Below, one piece after another: positions 35,537-43,898 of a DNA stretch of 64,000 nt. How positions within the stretch are numbered: the stretch's first letter is position 1; every line of letters begins with the position of its first letter. Both the position numbers and the translations under genes were made by a program. The notes beneath the pieces were generated by a model that had not been told where the DNA came from, did no database searches, and was given only the letters and a program-made list of their open reading frames with translations. The DNA lies in contig NZ_BOOW01000042.1 in assembly GCF_016863435.1 (NCBI RefSeq), positions 62,001-126,000 on the forward strand. Direction: 5' to 3'. The DNA is from Sinosporangium siamense. GTDB lineage: Bacteria > Actinomycetota > Actinomycetes > Streptosporangiales > Streptosporangiaceae.

Positions 35537-35635
35537 GTCCGGGAGGATCTCCGCGATCAGGCCGGTGACGCGTCTTCTTATCTCGTCACGGATCGGCCGC
35601 ACCTCCTCCACCGCCCGGCCGAAATTCCCTGAGGT

Positions 35636-37048
35636 CTACGTCACTTGTGCCGTCCCGCGCCTCGACAGCGACAACACGGCCGACGCGGCGGCGACCAGGC
35701 CGGCGACGGCCATGCCGTACGCCACGAGATAGGGATCGGCCCCCGCGCCGAGCAGCGGCGAGAACCCCACCCCGACGTAGAGGGCGACCCCCGAGGCCCC
35801 GCCGAGCTGGTCGGCGCACCGCTGCACACCCGACGCCATGCCCGCGTCGGCCTCGGTGACGTCGTGCAGGGCGGCGTTCTGCAGGGCGATCAGGGCGATG
35901 CCCATCCCGCCGGAGATGAGCACCATGCCCGGCATGACGGCGATGAACGGCGTCTCGGGTTGTGCCGCGACGGCCAGGGACACGGCGCCGGCCGCGGTCA
36001 CGGCGATTCCCAGCGTCGCCGCCGCGTTGAGGCCGGCACGTTTGACGAGGCCTGGCACCACCAGGCTCGTGAGGATCAGCGTGATCGCGAACGGCAGGAA
36101 GGAGAACCCCGCGGCGATCGGGGACAGTCCCCGCTCCTGCTGCAACGACAGCGTCAGCAGCAGGAACGCCGTCGACAGGGCGGCACTGACCAGCGCGGTG
36201 GCCGCGTTCGCGACGACGCGGACCCGCGTGGTGAAGAGCGTCAGCGGGACGAGCGGGTGCGGCGACCTGCGCTCCACCACCACGAAGGCGACCGCGCACA
36301 CCACCCCGAGCACGACGGCGGCGGTGGCCGGGGCGATGTCGCGGTGGGCCTCACCGAGTTCGATGATCCCGTAGACCAGCAGGAGGGGCGTCGCGGTGAG
36401 CAGCAGCGCGCCGGGCAGGTCGAGCGGCCTGCGGCCGACCGGCCCGTCGGCCCGGATCAGGATCCACACGGCGCACAGGACGGCGGCGACGAGCGGCAGG
36501 TTGATGAGGAAGATCCAGCGCCAGTGGAAATGCTGGGTGATGACCCCCGACAGCAGGAACCCGAGCACCAGCCCCGAGCTCGCGACCGCCGCCCAGACGC
36601 CGAGCGCGCGCGATCTCGCCTGCGGTTCGGGGAACAGCAGCGCCAGCAGGGACATGGCCGCCGGCGAGGCCAGCGCCTCCCCGGCGCCCTGGGCGAACCG
36701 CGCGAGGACGAGCAGCTCCAGGGACGGCGCGAGCCCCGCGGCCAGCGACGCCAGCCCGAAGATCGCGGCCCCCGCGAGCAGCGTACGGCGGCGGCCGAGG
36801 AGGTCGGCGACCCGGCCGCCGAGCATGAGCAGGCCGCCGCCGACCACGGTGTAGCCGGTCACGACCCAGGTGAGCTGCCGGACGCCGACCCCGAAGTCCT
36901 CGCCGATGGAGGGGAGGGCGATGTTGACGACGGTGACGTCGACGGCGATGAGAAATTGAAGCAGGGCGAGGAAGGTGAGGATGAGCCGGCGGGACCGCAT
37001 GCCGCGGCCGCCCGTGCTCTCCCGCTCGCCACGGGCGAGGAAAGACAA
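35636..37048 (-). CDS. MFS transporter, DHA2 (EmrB/QacA) family
   Basis: Up to 470 residues with about 14 membrane helices. The TTG at 37048 has GGAG 8 nt upstream; an ATG at 37000 (MRSRRLILTF) would remove 16 residues and lacks a good Shine-Dalgarno. TM1 contains LIAVDVTVVNIALPSI (motif D1 of the DHA2 group), then GRVADLLGRRRTLLAG (motif A), ARFAQGAGEALASPAAM (motif B) and GFLLSGVITQHFHWRWIFLINLP (motif C region). These are proton-driven multidrug exporters. No regulator is adjacent. Confidence 0.92.
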   Translation of the reverse strand: MSFLARGERESTGGRGMRSRRLILTFLALLQFLIAVDVTVVNIALPSIGEDFGVGVRQLTWVVTGYTVVGGGLLMLGGRVADLLGRRRTLLAGAAIFGLASLAAGLAPSLELLVLARFAQGAGEALASPAAMSLLALLFPEPQARSRALGVWAAVASSGLVLGFLLSGVITQHFHWRWIFLINLPLVAAVLCAVWILIRADGPVGRRPLDLPGALLLTATPLLLVYGIIELGEAHRDIAPATAAVVLGVVCAVAFVVVERRSPHPLVPLTLFTTRVRVVANAATALVSAALSTAFLLLTLSLQQERGLSPIAAGFSFLPFAITLILTSLVVPGLVKRAGLNAAATLGIAVTAAGAVSLAVAAQPETPFIAVMPGMVLISGGMGIALIALQNAALHDVTEADAGMASGVQRCADQLGGASGVALYVGVGFSPLLGAGADPYLVAYGMAVAGLVAAASAVLSLSRRGTAQVT

Positions 37049-37276
37049 GTGAACGACTCCGGATGATCAGAGAGGCGCGCGTCGTGCGCGCGGGGACGAA
37101 TGACCCGTCCACCGGCTGACCCGCTCAGCGGGGCCGGTGATCTCTCTGACATCTCAGATACCGCACATAGCTCGGGAACTTTATCACGGCGACATCCGGG
37201 GGATTGCGGAACGAAAGCTTCCTCAATGCCGCCTACGGTTGCCTGCATAAACCGCAAATCGATACGGAGCACGAAG

Positions 37277-37855
37277 ATGCACTTCGAGGACGAAGCCGCC
37301 TGGGAGAGGTGGCTGGCCGAGCACCACGAGGGTGACCCCGTGTGGCTGAAGATCGCCAAAAAGGGCTCCGGCGGCACATCCGTGACGGTGGCGCAGGCCC
37401 TGCGAGTCGCCCTCTGCTACGGATGGATCGACGGTCAGCGCAGGTCACACGACGAACACTCCTTCCTCCAGCGCTTCTCCCGCCGCCGCAAAGCCGGCCC
37501 GTGGTCGCAGGTGAACGTCGCCCTCGTGGAGAGCCTCACCGCCGAAGGCCGCATGCGCCCGCCGGGGCTCGCCGAGGTGGCCGCCGCCCAGGCCGACGGG
37601 CGCTGGGCCGCGGCCTACGCCGCCCAGCGCGATGCCGTCGTCCCCGAAGACCTGGCCGAGGCCCTGGCGGCCACCCCGGCCGCCGCCGCACGTTTCGAGG
37701 CCCTCGGCAAGACCGCCCGCTACCGCCTGATGCTGCCGCTCCTCCAGGCCAGGACCCCGGCCACCCGCGCGGCACGGCTGGACAGGGCCGTGGCCGCCCT
37801 GCTGGAGAGCGGCCCTACCCCGCCGGCAGGTCGCCGGGGGACAGCGTCAGGCTGA
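37277..37855 (+). CDS. YdeI/OmpD-associated family protein
   Basis: A 192-residue protein from ATG 37277 with GGAG 7 nt upstream; the family typically begins near FEDEAAWERWLAEHH. Hallmarks are VWLKIAKKGSGGTSVTVAQAL, RVALCYGWIDGQRRSHDEHSFLQRF (shown in part: CYGWIDGQRR), and a Pro/Ala-rich C-terminus. The biochemical role is unknown; the E. coli relative is linked to antimicrobial peptide tolerance. It is convergent with a sigma factor gene and the two overlap by 41 nt. Confidence 0.88.
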   Translation: MHFEDEAAWERWLAEHHEGDPVWLKIAKKGSGGTSVTVAQALRVALCYGWIDGQRRSHDEHSFLQRFSRRRKAGPWSQVNVALVESLTAEGRMRPPGLAEVAAAQADGRWAAAYAAQRDAVVPEDLAEALAATPAAAARFEALGKTARYRLMLPLLQARTPATRAARLDRAVAALLESGPTPPAGRRGTASG

Positions 37856-38834
37856 GGCCGATCGCGGGAAGGATCTCCGGGCCGAACGTCGTGATCTCCG
37901 CGATGAGGTCGCCCTCGATCCGCAGCACGTCGATGTTGACGGCGGTGTAGCGGGACTCGCCGGGCCTGCGGACATAATTGGCCGCCGCGGGCTGCCGGTT
38001 CACCGCCAGCGGCACCGTGTGCCATTCGCCCCACGCCTGCTCGCCGGTGAGGACGGGCCGCCACATGTCGAGGATCGCCGCACGCCCGGCGAAGACCAGG
38101 TGCGCGGGCGGCATGGCCTGGCGGGCGTCCTCCCGCAGGAGTACGGCGAGAGCCGACATGTCGGCCCGCCGCGACGCGTCGATGTAGCGCTGGAGCAGGG
38201 CACGCTCGGCCTCGCTGGGGGCGGTGGCGGCGCCCCAGTCGGCGCGGCGGTGGGGCATCTGCTCACGCAGGGTCGCCCTGGCGCGCTGGAGGGAGCTCTT
38301 GATCGACGCGACGCTCATCTCCAGGGCGTCCGCGGTCTCCTGCGCCGACCAGCCGGCCACGTCGCGCAGCACCAGCACCGCCCGCTGCCGGGGCGGGAGG
38401 TGCTGGATGACCGCGAGGAAGGCCAGCTCGATCGTCTCCCTGGCGATCGTCACGGCGTCGGGCTCGCCACCGGCGGGGGCGGCGAGGTCGAGGAGCTCGT
38501 CGGGGTACGGCTGGAGCCAGGTCACCTCGGCCAGGACCGATTCGCCGGGCCCGCCGGCACTGTCGACCGCCATCGCGATCTCGCGCTTGCGGGCGGGAGA
38601 GGCGAGGAAGTCCAGGCAGGCGTTGGTGGCGATCTTGTAGAGCCAGGCGCGGAACGTGGAGCGCCCCTCGTAGCTCCCGCGTCCGCGCCAGGCCCGCAGG
38701 AGGGTCTCCTGCACCATGTCCTCGGCGTCGGTGTAGGACCCGAGCATGCGATAGCAGTGCACGCGCAGCTCGTGCCGGTGTGCGCGGGCGAGGTCGGCGA
38801 ACTCCTGTTCGCCGCTCGCCATGATTGGTGTCAT
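37815..38834 (-). CDS. ECF sigma factor with SnoaL-like C-terminus (SigG/SigX5 type)
   Basis: A 339-residue sigma factor from ATG 38834 (GGGGG 5 nt upstream). Region 2: HCYRMLGSYTDAEDMVQETLLRAWRG. Region 4: LPPRQRAVLVLRDVAGWSAQETADALEMS, then IKSSLQRARATL. The C-terminal 120 residues form a SnoaL/NTF2-like domain (YIDASRRADMSALAVLL...), as in ECF56/SigG-like factors, where this domain acts in cis instead of an anti-sigma factor. It overlaps the YdeI gene tail to tail by 41 nt. Confidence 0.92.
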   Translation of the reverse strand: MTPIMASGEQEFADLARAHRHELRVHCYRMLGSYTDAEDMVQETLLRAWRGRGSYEGRSTFRAWLYKIATNACLDFLASPARKREIAMAVDSAGGPGESVLAEVTWLQPYPDELLDLAAPAGGEPDAVTIARETIELAFLAVIQHLPPRQRAVLVLRDVAGWSAQETADALEMSVASIKSSLQRARATLREQMPHRRADWGAATAPSEAERALLQRYIDASRRADMSALAVLLREDARQAMPPAHLVFAGRAAILDMWRPVLTGEQAWGEWHTVPLAVNRQPAAANYVRRPGESRYTAVNIDVLRIEGDLIAEITTFGPEILPAIGLSLTLSPGDLPAG

Positions 38835-38885
38835 GTGTGCCCCCTGGAGGTTCCTCAGGCTACCCCCGCGGGGGAGACGGCGGGG

Positions 38886-39344
38886 CTAGCCGATGTTCTC
38901 CATGCTGAGGGAGCCGTCGGGGTTGACGGTCACGCGTTTCCTGCCGCCGCCGGTGCTGGCCCCGGGCACGGGAATCGCGGCGTGGTAGACGATCATCTGG
39001 CTGTATTTCACCTGGTCGCTGGGGTCCCTGTAATCCTGGAAAAGCCGGAGGCGGCCGTTGCTCCAGTAGATGATGATGTGCTTGTCCTCCATCTCGGTCT
39101 CGCTCGCGGCCCATGGAATCCACATGGAGCCGGTCCAGCGGCTGTTGGCCATGACCGTGAAGGTGGACTGGTCCTCTCTTTTGAAGAACTGCACCTGATA
39201 GGGGAGGAGATTGATGACTTCCCTGATATCGGTGACGGCGGCCCTGGCCGCGCTCGCGGATTCGGCTGCTCCGGCGGGCGGGGCGAGGCTGAGGGTGGCG
39301 GTGGCGACGAGGGCGGCGATGAGGGCGCGGCGGGAAACTGCCAT
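38886..39344 (-). CDS. Secreted protein, paralogue 1, unknown function
   Basis: A 152-residue protein with a signal peptide (SRRALIAALVATATLSL, cleavage near PAGAAES). The mature part has DIREVINLLPYQVQFFK, NSRWTGSMWIPWAASETEM, IIYWSNGRLRLFQDYRDPSDQVKYS and GASTGGGRKRVTV blocks. Each is shared with the neighbouring paralogue. Small, with many aromatic residues; no family recognised. A GGAAGG box and CAC-ATG context match the neighbour, which supports tandem duplication. Confidence 0.8.
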   Translation of the reverse strand: MAVSRRALIAALVATATLSLAPPAGAAESASAARAAVTDIREVINLLPYQVQFFKREDQSTFTVMANSRWTGSMWIPWAASETEMEDKHIIIYWSNGRLRLFQDYRDPSDQVKYSQMIVYHAAIPVPGASTGGGRKRVTVNPDGSLSMENIG

Positions 39345-39464
39345 GTGAATGCCTTCCTGCGATGGGAGACCTGAACCGGGACGGCCGTGCAGGACCGAGG
39401 GACGCTGATGTTTTTCTGCGTGGCCGTCGCAGACCTTGTCGCGATAAATCCGGGGGAATGCGCG

Positions 39465-39956
39465 TTAGCTGGCGTTTTCCAGGAAAAGGGTTCCGTCGCC
39501 GCGGACGATCAGGCGTTTCCGGCCGGCGCCGGTGCTGCTGCCGGGCACTGGAGAGCTCTGCGCGTAGCTGTTCGTCGTGCTGTATCTCACCTGGTTGGCG
39601 GTGTTCCAGTAGTCCTGGAAGATCCAGTAGCGGAAGACGGCGCCGTCCCAGGCGAGCGCGACGCTCTTCGTCATCTCCTCCTGGTTGCCGACCCAGGGAA
39701 TCCACAGGGAACCGGTCCATCGATTGTTGGCGGCGATGGCGAACGTGTTCCGGTTCTCCCCGTTGTAGACGCCCACCTCCGAGGTTCGCTGGTTGATGAT
39801 TTCCCTGATGTCGGTGATCTCCGCCCGGGCCGCGCGCCCGGAGTGGGCGCCGGGTGCGGAACCGGGTCCGGCGGCCTCGGCGGGCGCGGTGGTGGTGAGT
39901 GTGCCGCAGGCGGCCAGGGCTGCGACGGCGGCGAGAATACGGCGAACGACTGCCAT
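39465..39956 (-). CDS. Secreted protein, paralogue 2, unknown function
   Basis: A 163-residue protein from ATG 39956 with GGAAGG upstream. The signal peptide is RRILAAVAALAACGTL, ending in PAEAAG. The mature region repeats the neighbour's blocks: DIREIINQRTSEVGVYN, NNRWTGSLWIPWVGNQEEM, WIFQDYWNTANQVRYS, GSSTGAGRKRLIV. About 40-50% of positions look identical over the mature part. It is the upstream copy of a tandem pair. The role is unknown; the shared Trp/Tyr pattern suggests a beta-rich extracellular fold. Confidence 0.8.
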   Translation of the reverse strand: MAVVRRILAAVAALAACGTLTTTAPAEAAGPGSAPGAHSGRAARAEITDIREIINQRTSEVGVYNGENRNTFAIAANNRWTGSLWIPWVGNQEEMTKSVALAWDGAVFRYWIFQDYWNTANQVRYSTTNSYAQSSPVPGSSTGAGRKRLIVRGDGTLFLENAS

Positions 39957-40109
39957 GTGACACGCCTTCCTGAAGTGAATGAATATGCGCGAAGAGTATT
40001 TGCGGCGCGACACAGCGCTTCAGGGGTGATGGCGGGGATTATGCGTGTGAGTCGTGTTTGCACGCCGGAGGATCGGGCCTTTAATGCCATTAATGGGCCC
40101 GCTGTGCGG

Positions 40110-40785
40110 CTATTTAGGTGCGCTCCATTGATCATGAAGGCGGACCAGGCCCGTCGCACAACCGCGCCAACCCCGATTGGCCAGGATGGACTCCAGGCCG
40201 GCGAAGAGGGGCCGCGGGTCGTTCATCACCCGCCACAAGATCCCGATCAGCGACCACCCCTGCCAGGCAGACTGGTTATCAGGGGGGTCGGCGGCGGCGA
40301 GGGAATCGGCGAGGTTGCGCGGGCCGGCGGGGGACGGGTGGTCGAGCCGCCGCACGCCGGTGGTGAACACGACGCCGCCGTGCGCGGAGCCGGTGAGCAG
40401 GTCGGTGAGGTAGGCGGTCTCCTCGACGGTGTCGGCGCCGTGGGCGACGACCACGCCGGCGAAGCCGTCGTCGAGGAGGGCGGATGCGACGCGCCGGGTG
40501 AGGGCGAGCATGGTCTCGGGGGAGACGTCCCAGCTCGGCTCGGCGGTGACGTCTTCGACGGACACCTCCGCCCGGAGCAGGTGCGGCGGCAGGTGTGGGG
40601 GCACTGAGGCCGGCAGGCCGGCGCCGCCGGCGATCGCGGGGCGCCCGCCGCGGGTGGTGTGGGCGAAGGTGTCCTTGGTGGCGAGCAGCAGCACGCGGGG
40701 GTCCTGGGGGTCCTTGGGAGAGGAGTGGGAGCAGGAGCAGCAACCACAGGGCGGCCACGGCCGCCCACCGCAGGCCGCTGTTCAC
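40110..40785 (-). pseudogene. Broken asparaginase-like gene behind the Clp-N gene
   Basis: A GTG at 40785 overlaps the Clp-N stop (GTGA) and opens a hydrophobic segment (RWAAVAALWLLLLLPLLS). One base shift near 40700 continues into an asparaginase N-domain: VLLLATKDTFAHT, SWDVSPETMLALTRRV, VVVAHGADTVEETAYLTDLL, RRLDHPSPAGPRNLADSL. The first catalytic Thr region (DTFAHTT) and HGADT motif are present. After about 125 residues homology stops and an unrelated tail (NQSAWQGWSLIGILWRV) follows. The C-terminal half of the enzyme is missing. It is therefore inactive. Confidence 0.7.
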
Positions 40786-41513
40786 TCGCGGGCCTCAAGC
40801 GTGTGCTCCAGCCGCTCGATGCGGGCGATGAGCGGCTGCAGCTCCTGCCGGACGGCTGCCGCCAGCGCCTGTGCGGGGTCGGCGGCGGCCTGGGAGGCGC
40901 GCAAGTGCACGTAGCCGGCGAGGGCGGCGGCCACACCGCGGCGGGCGACGCGGAGGTCGGCGCCGAGGGCGCGCAGCACCTGACCGGCGGTGCCGTCGGG
41001 CTCGCCGGCCAGGCCGAGCAGCAGGTGCTCGCAGCCGACGTAGTTGTGGCCGAGTGAGATCGCCTCGCCGACCGAGAGTTCGAGTGCGGCGGCGGCAGGG
41101 CCGGTGAAGCGCACCTCGGCTGCTGGGGCGCTCGTCTCGGTGTCGCCGTGCCGCTCGAGGTCGCGCAGCACCTGGTCGGGGTCGATCTCGATGGCCCGCA
41201 GCACGTGCAGGGCGAGGTTCTGGCCTTCGGCCAGCATGGCGCCGAGCAGATGCCCGGTGCCGACGCCGGTCGCCTCGCCGTCGCGCGCGCGGCCGACCGC
41301 GATGGCGATGACGGTGCGGGCGCGCGGTGTGAGCTGGGGGAACTGCGCGCCCAGGGTGTCGGTGTCAAGCTCGGCGACGGCGGTCTGGCGGATGGCCGTG
41401 ATGCGGCGCACCGCCTGCTCCAGCGCCCGCTGGCAGATCGCCGAGACGGGCACCCCGGTGTCTTTAACGGCTTCGGCCAGGTCGTCGGGCAGATACACAT
41501 TGATCTTCGGCAT
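40782..41513 (-). CDS. RHH plus Clp-N domain protein
   Basis: A 243-residue protein. The N-terminus PKINVYLPDDLAEAVKDTGV is a ribbon-helix-helix-like DNA-binding module with the following SAICQRALEQAVRRI. Residues about 60-205 hold two Clp-N repeats (TPRARTVIAIAVGRARD... GTGHLLGAMLAEGQN and LELSVGEAISLGHNYVGCEHLLLGLAGE), as in ClpC adaptors. There is no AAA+ domain. The C-terminus is a coiled coil. A perfect palindrome lies 50 nt upstream and suggests autoregulation. Actinomycete relatives exist, but the role (for example substrate sensing or sequestering) is unknown. Confidence 0.85.
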   Translation of the reverse strand: MPKINVYLPDDLAEAVKDTGVPVSAICQRALEQAVRRITAIRQTAVAELDTDTLGAQFPQLTPRARTVIAIAVGRARDGEATGVGTGHLLGAMLAEGQNLALHVLRAIEIDPDQVLRDLERHGDTETSAPAAEVRFTGPAAAALELSVGEAISLGHNYVGCEHLLLGLAGEPDGTAGQVLRALGADLRVARRGVAAALAGYVHLRASQAAADPAQALAAAVRQELQPLIARIERLEHTLEARE

Positions 41514-41563
41514 GGGGGCACCCTTCCCGGAGTCATGGGGTTATCTACGGGTTACACACGTAG

Positions 41564-41586
41564 TTATACCCCCATTGGGGGTATAA
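41564..41586. promoter_or_regulatory. Perfect 11-bp-arm palindrome upstream of the RHH-Clp-N gene
   Basis: TTATACCCCCA-T-TGGGGGTATAA is a perfect inverted repeat ending 2 nt before the stop codon of the MFS gene (41589), 50 nt upstream of the Clp-N start. A second pair CTACG/CGTAG lies at about 41545-41563. RHH proteins commonly bind such sites, so it is a likely autoregulatory operator. Confidence 0.75.
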
Positions 41587-41588
41587 GG

Positions 41589-43178
41589 CTAGCGGCGCAG
41601 CGGAAGCAGCAACGCGGGCAGCAGGGTGAGTGCGGAGAAGACCGCCACCCACCGGAAGGCGCCCGCGGGATCGCTTGCGAAGGCCGCCGCGAGCAAGGCC
41701 CCGCCGGCCGAGGCCCCGACCGTCTGCACGGTGGCGAGGGCACTGGTCGCGCCGGGGATCGCGGCACGCTCCAGCCCGTTGTAGGCCGCCGCCGACACCG
41801 GCACCGCCACCGCCGCGACCCCCGCCCCCCACAGCAGCAGCGCCCCGCCGAGCACCCAGTCGTGAACCCCGGGGAGACTGTGCAGGAACGCCGCCGCCGT
41901 GCCGACCGCGACGCCGGCGAGCACGACCGGCCGCGCGCCGACCCGGTCGGTGATCCTGCCGACGTACGGCAGAGCCAGCATGGTCCCGAGACTCTGCGGC
42001 ACGAGCAGCAACCCGGCGCCCAGCGCGTCGTGCCCGCGGACCTCCTGGTGGTAGAGCGGGATGAGCACCATCGCCCCGAAGATCGACCACCTGGCGAGGA
42101 AGGCCGTCGCCGACGCCGCCGCGAACGACCGGTGGGCGAACAGCCACAGGTCGATCAGGGGCGCGGACGCCCGCAGCGCGTGTACGGCGAAGCCCGCCAG
42201 CAGCGCCACCCCCAGCACGGCCGGGCCCCCCGAGGCCGCCGACAGACCGTAGACGATCAGCGCGAACGCGGGCGGCAGCAGCGCCAGGCCGATCAGGTCC
42301 GGCCGCGGACCGGTCCGCTCGCGCGGCGGGTCGGCGGGGATGGCCCACCAGGCCAGGATCAGGGCGATCAGGCAGACGGGCACGTTGACGAGGAAGATCC
42401 AGCGCCAGCCCGCCCCGTCGACCAGCAGCCCGCCGAGCAGGGGGCCGGCGAGAGGGGCGAGCTGCCCGGGCACGGCGGCGGCGCTCATGGCGCGCCCGAG
42501 CCGCTCGCGGGGGACGGCCTGGGCCAGGATCGTCATGCCGAGCGGCACGATCATGCCGCCGCCGAGGCCCTGGAGCACCCGGAACACGATGAGGCTCCCG
42601 GCCGACCAGGCCAGCCCGCACAACACCGACCCGGCGAGGAAGGCGGCGAGTGAGGCCGTCCACACGGTGCGGGAGCCGTACCTCTCGGCGAGGCGGCCGG
42701 TCACCGGGATGACGGCGGCGATGGCCAGCAGGTAGGCGGTGCCGGTCCACTGGAGCACGGCCACGGGGGCGCCGAGGGAGCGGGTGAGATCGGCCAGGGC
42801 GACGGTGACCATGGTCATGTCGAGCATCGGGGCGACCGAGCCGGCCACGACGGCGGCTCCGAGCCGGGTCACGGCGGCGTCGCGGGCGGACCTCCCGGGC
42901 GCGGTGCGGTCAGGCGCGGTGTTGTCGGCCGCTGCGTCCTTGGGCGCGCCGTCGTCGGTGGTGGTGTCGTCAGGTGTGGCCTCGTCGGATGCGGTGCTGC
43001 CTGACGCGGCCTCGCCGGGTGCGGTGTCATCGGCCGCGCTGTCATCGGCCGCGCTGTCATTGGTTGCGGCGTCGTCGGTCGCGGGCCGGCCGCCAGGGGT
43101 TCCGGCGGTGTCGCGAGGGGCGGTTCCACCCGCCGTGGCCCGGTCGGCGGAGGCTCCTCTGGGTGTGTGCTTGTCCAT
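41589..43178 (-). CDS. MFS transporter, DHA2 family, with long acidic N-terminal extension
   Basis: A 529-residue exporter from ATG 43178 (a GTG lies one codon earlier). Residues 1-100 are a low-complexity, Asp/Ala/Thr-rich tail with DDxAADDSAADDTAP-like repeats. The 14-helix MFS part starts at about 105: VAPMLDMTMVTVALADLTRS (TM1), GRLAERYGSRTVWTAS (motif A), FRVLQGLGGGMIVPLG (motif B) and GGLLVDGAGWRWIFLVNVP. Divergent from a TetR gene with a 43-nt operator between them, so it is an inducible drug exporter. The acidic extension is unusual. Confidence 0.92.
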   Translation of the reverse strand: MDKHTPRGASADRATAGGTAPRDTAGTPGGRPATDDAATNDSAADDSAADDTAPGEAASGSTASDEATPDDTTTDDGAPKDAAADNTAPDRTAPGRSARDAAVTRLGAAVVAGSVAPMLDMTMVTVALADLTRSLGAPVAVLQWTGTAYLLAIAAVIPVTGRLAERYGSRTVWTASLAAFLAGSVLCGLAWSAGSLIVFRVLQGLGGGMIVPLGMTILAQAVPRERLGRAMSAAAVPGQLAPLAGPLLGGLLVDGAGWRWIFLVNVPVCLIALILAWWAIPADPPRERTGPRPDLIGLALLPPAFALIVYGLSAASGGPAVLGVALLAGFAVHALRASAPLIDLWLFAHRSFAAASATAFLARWSIFGAMVLIPLYHQEVRGHDALGAGLLLVPQSLGTMLALPYVGRITDRVGARPVVLAGVAVGTAAAFLHSLPGVHDWVLGGALLLWGAGVAAVAVPVSAAAYNGLERAAIPGATSALATVQTVGASAGGALLAAAFASDPAGAFRWVAVFSALTLLPALLLPLRR

Positions 43179-43190
43179 CACGGCGGCGAC

Positions 43191-43233
43191 ACTACACCGT
43201 GCAGTGTAGAAGCGCTACACTGCACGGTGTAGT
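43191..43233. promoter_or_regulatory. TetR operator, perfect 19-bp inverted repeat
   Basis: ACTACACCGTGCAGTGTAG and CTACACTGCACGGTGTAGT are perfect complements separated by 5 bp. Each arm also contains a smaller pseudo-palindrome (ACACnGTGCAGTGT), so two dimers could bind. The site lies between the divergent MFS and TetR genes, 12 nt from the MFS start. Confidence 0.85.
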
Positions 43234-43256
43234 CACTTCCGCGACAGGGAGCGCCC

Positions 43257-43898
43257 GTGCCAGACACCCCGACCCTCCGCCAGGGTTCGCCCGCCAAACG
43301 CGCGGCCATTGTGCGCGCCGCGCTGGAGGTGTTCGTGCGCGACGGCTACACCCGCGCGAGCGTCGACGCGATCGCCCGTGAGGCCGCGGTCTCCAAGCGC
43401 ACGATCTACGACTACTACGGCGACAAGGAGCGCCTGTTCCTGTCGGCGCTCGCGGAGACCCGCGAGGCGCAGGAGGCCGACTTCCGGCGGCTACTCGACC
43501 GCACCCTGCCCGGCACCACCTCGCGCGACGAGCTCGCGGTGGCGCTGACCGCCTTCGGAAGAGCGTTCGCGACCGAGATCGCCCGGTCGGCCGAGCGGGC
43601 CGCGGTGATGCGCCTCCTGATCGCCGAGGCCGCCCACTTCCCCTCGCTCGTGCGCCCCGACCCCGAGGGACGCCCGGTCCAGCGGGCGCTCGCCGAGCGC
43701 CTGGCCGAGCTGGGGGAGCGGGGGCTGCTTGAGGTGCCCGACCCCGCCGAGGCCGCCGAGTTCCTCGGACTGCTGGTCACAGGCCGGGTCGACTATCGCT
43801 CGTGGTACGGCGCGGTGCCGCTGGCGGACGGCGAGATCGAGCGGCTGGTGGAGGGAGGCGTGCGGGTCTTCCTGCGGGCCTACCGCCAGGGATCATGA
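43257..43898 (+). CDS. TetR-family regulator (TetR/AcrR)
   Basis: A 213-residue regulator from a GTG with GGGAG 5 nt upstream. HTH: VFVRDGYTRASVDAIAREAAVSKRT then IYDYYGDKERLFLSAL. The C-terminus is the TetR_C_7/AcrR-like helical domain (ELAVALTAFGRAFATEI). It is divergent from the MFS exporter and almost certainly its repressor through the 43-nt operator. Its end overlaps the convergent STAND gene by 19 nt. Confidence 0.93.
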   Translation: MPDTPTLRQGSPAKRAAIVRAALEVFVRDGYTRASVDAIAREAAVSKRTIYDYYGDKERLFLSALAETREAQEADFRRLLDRTLPGTTSRDELAVALTAFGRAFATEIARSAERAAVMRLLIAEAAHFPSLVRPDPEGRPVQRALAERLAELGERGLLEVPDPAEAAEFLGLLVTGRVDYRSWYGAVPLADGEIERLVEGGVRVFLRAYRQGS

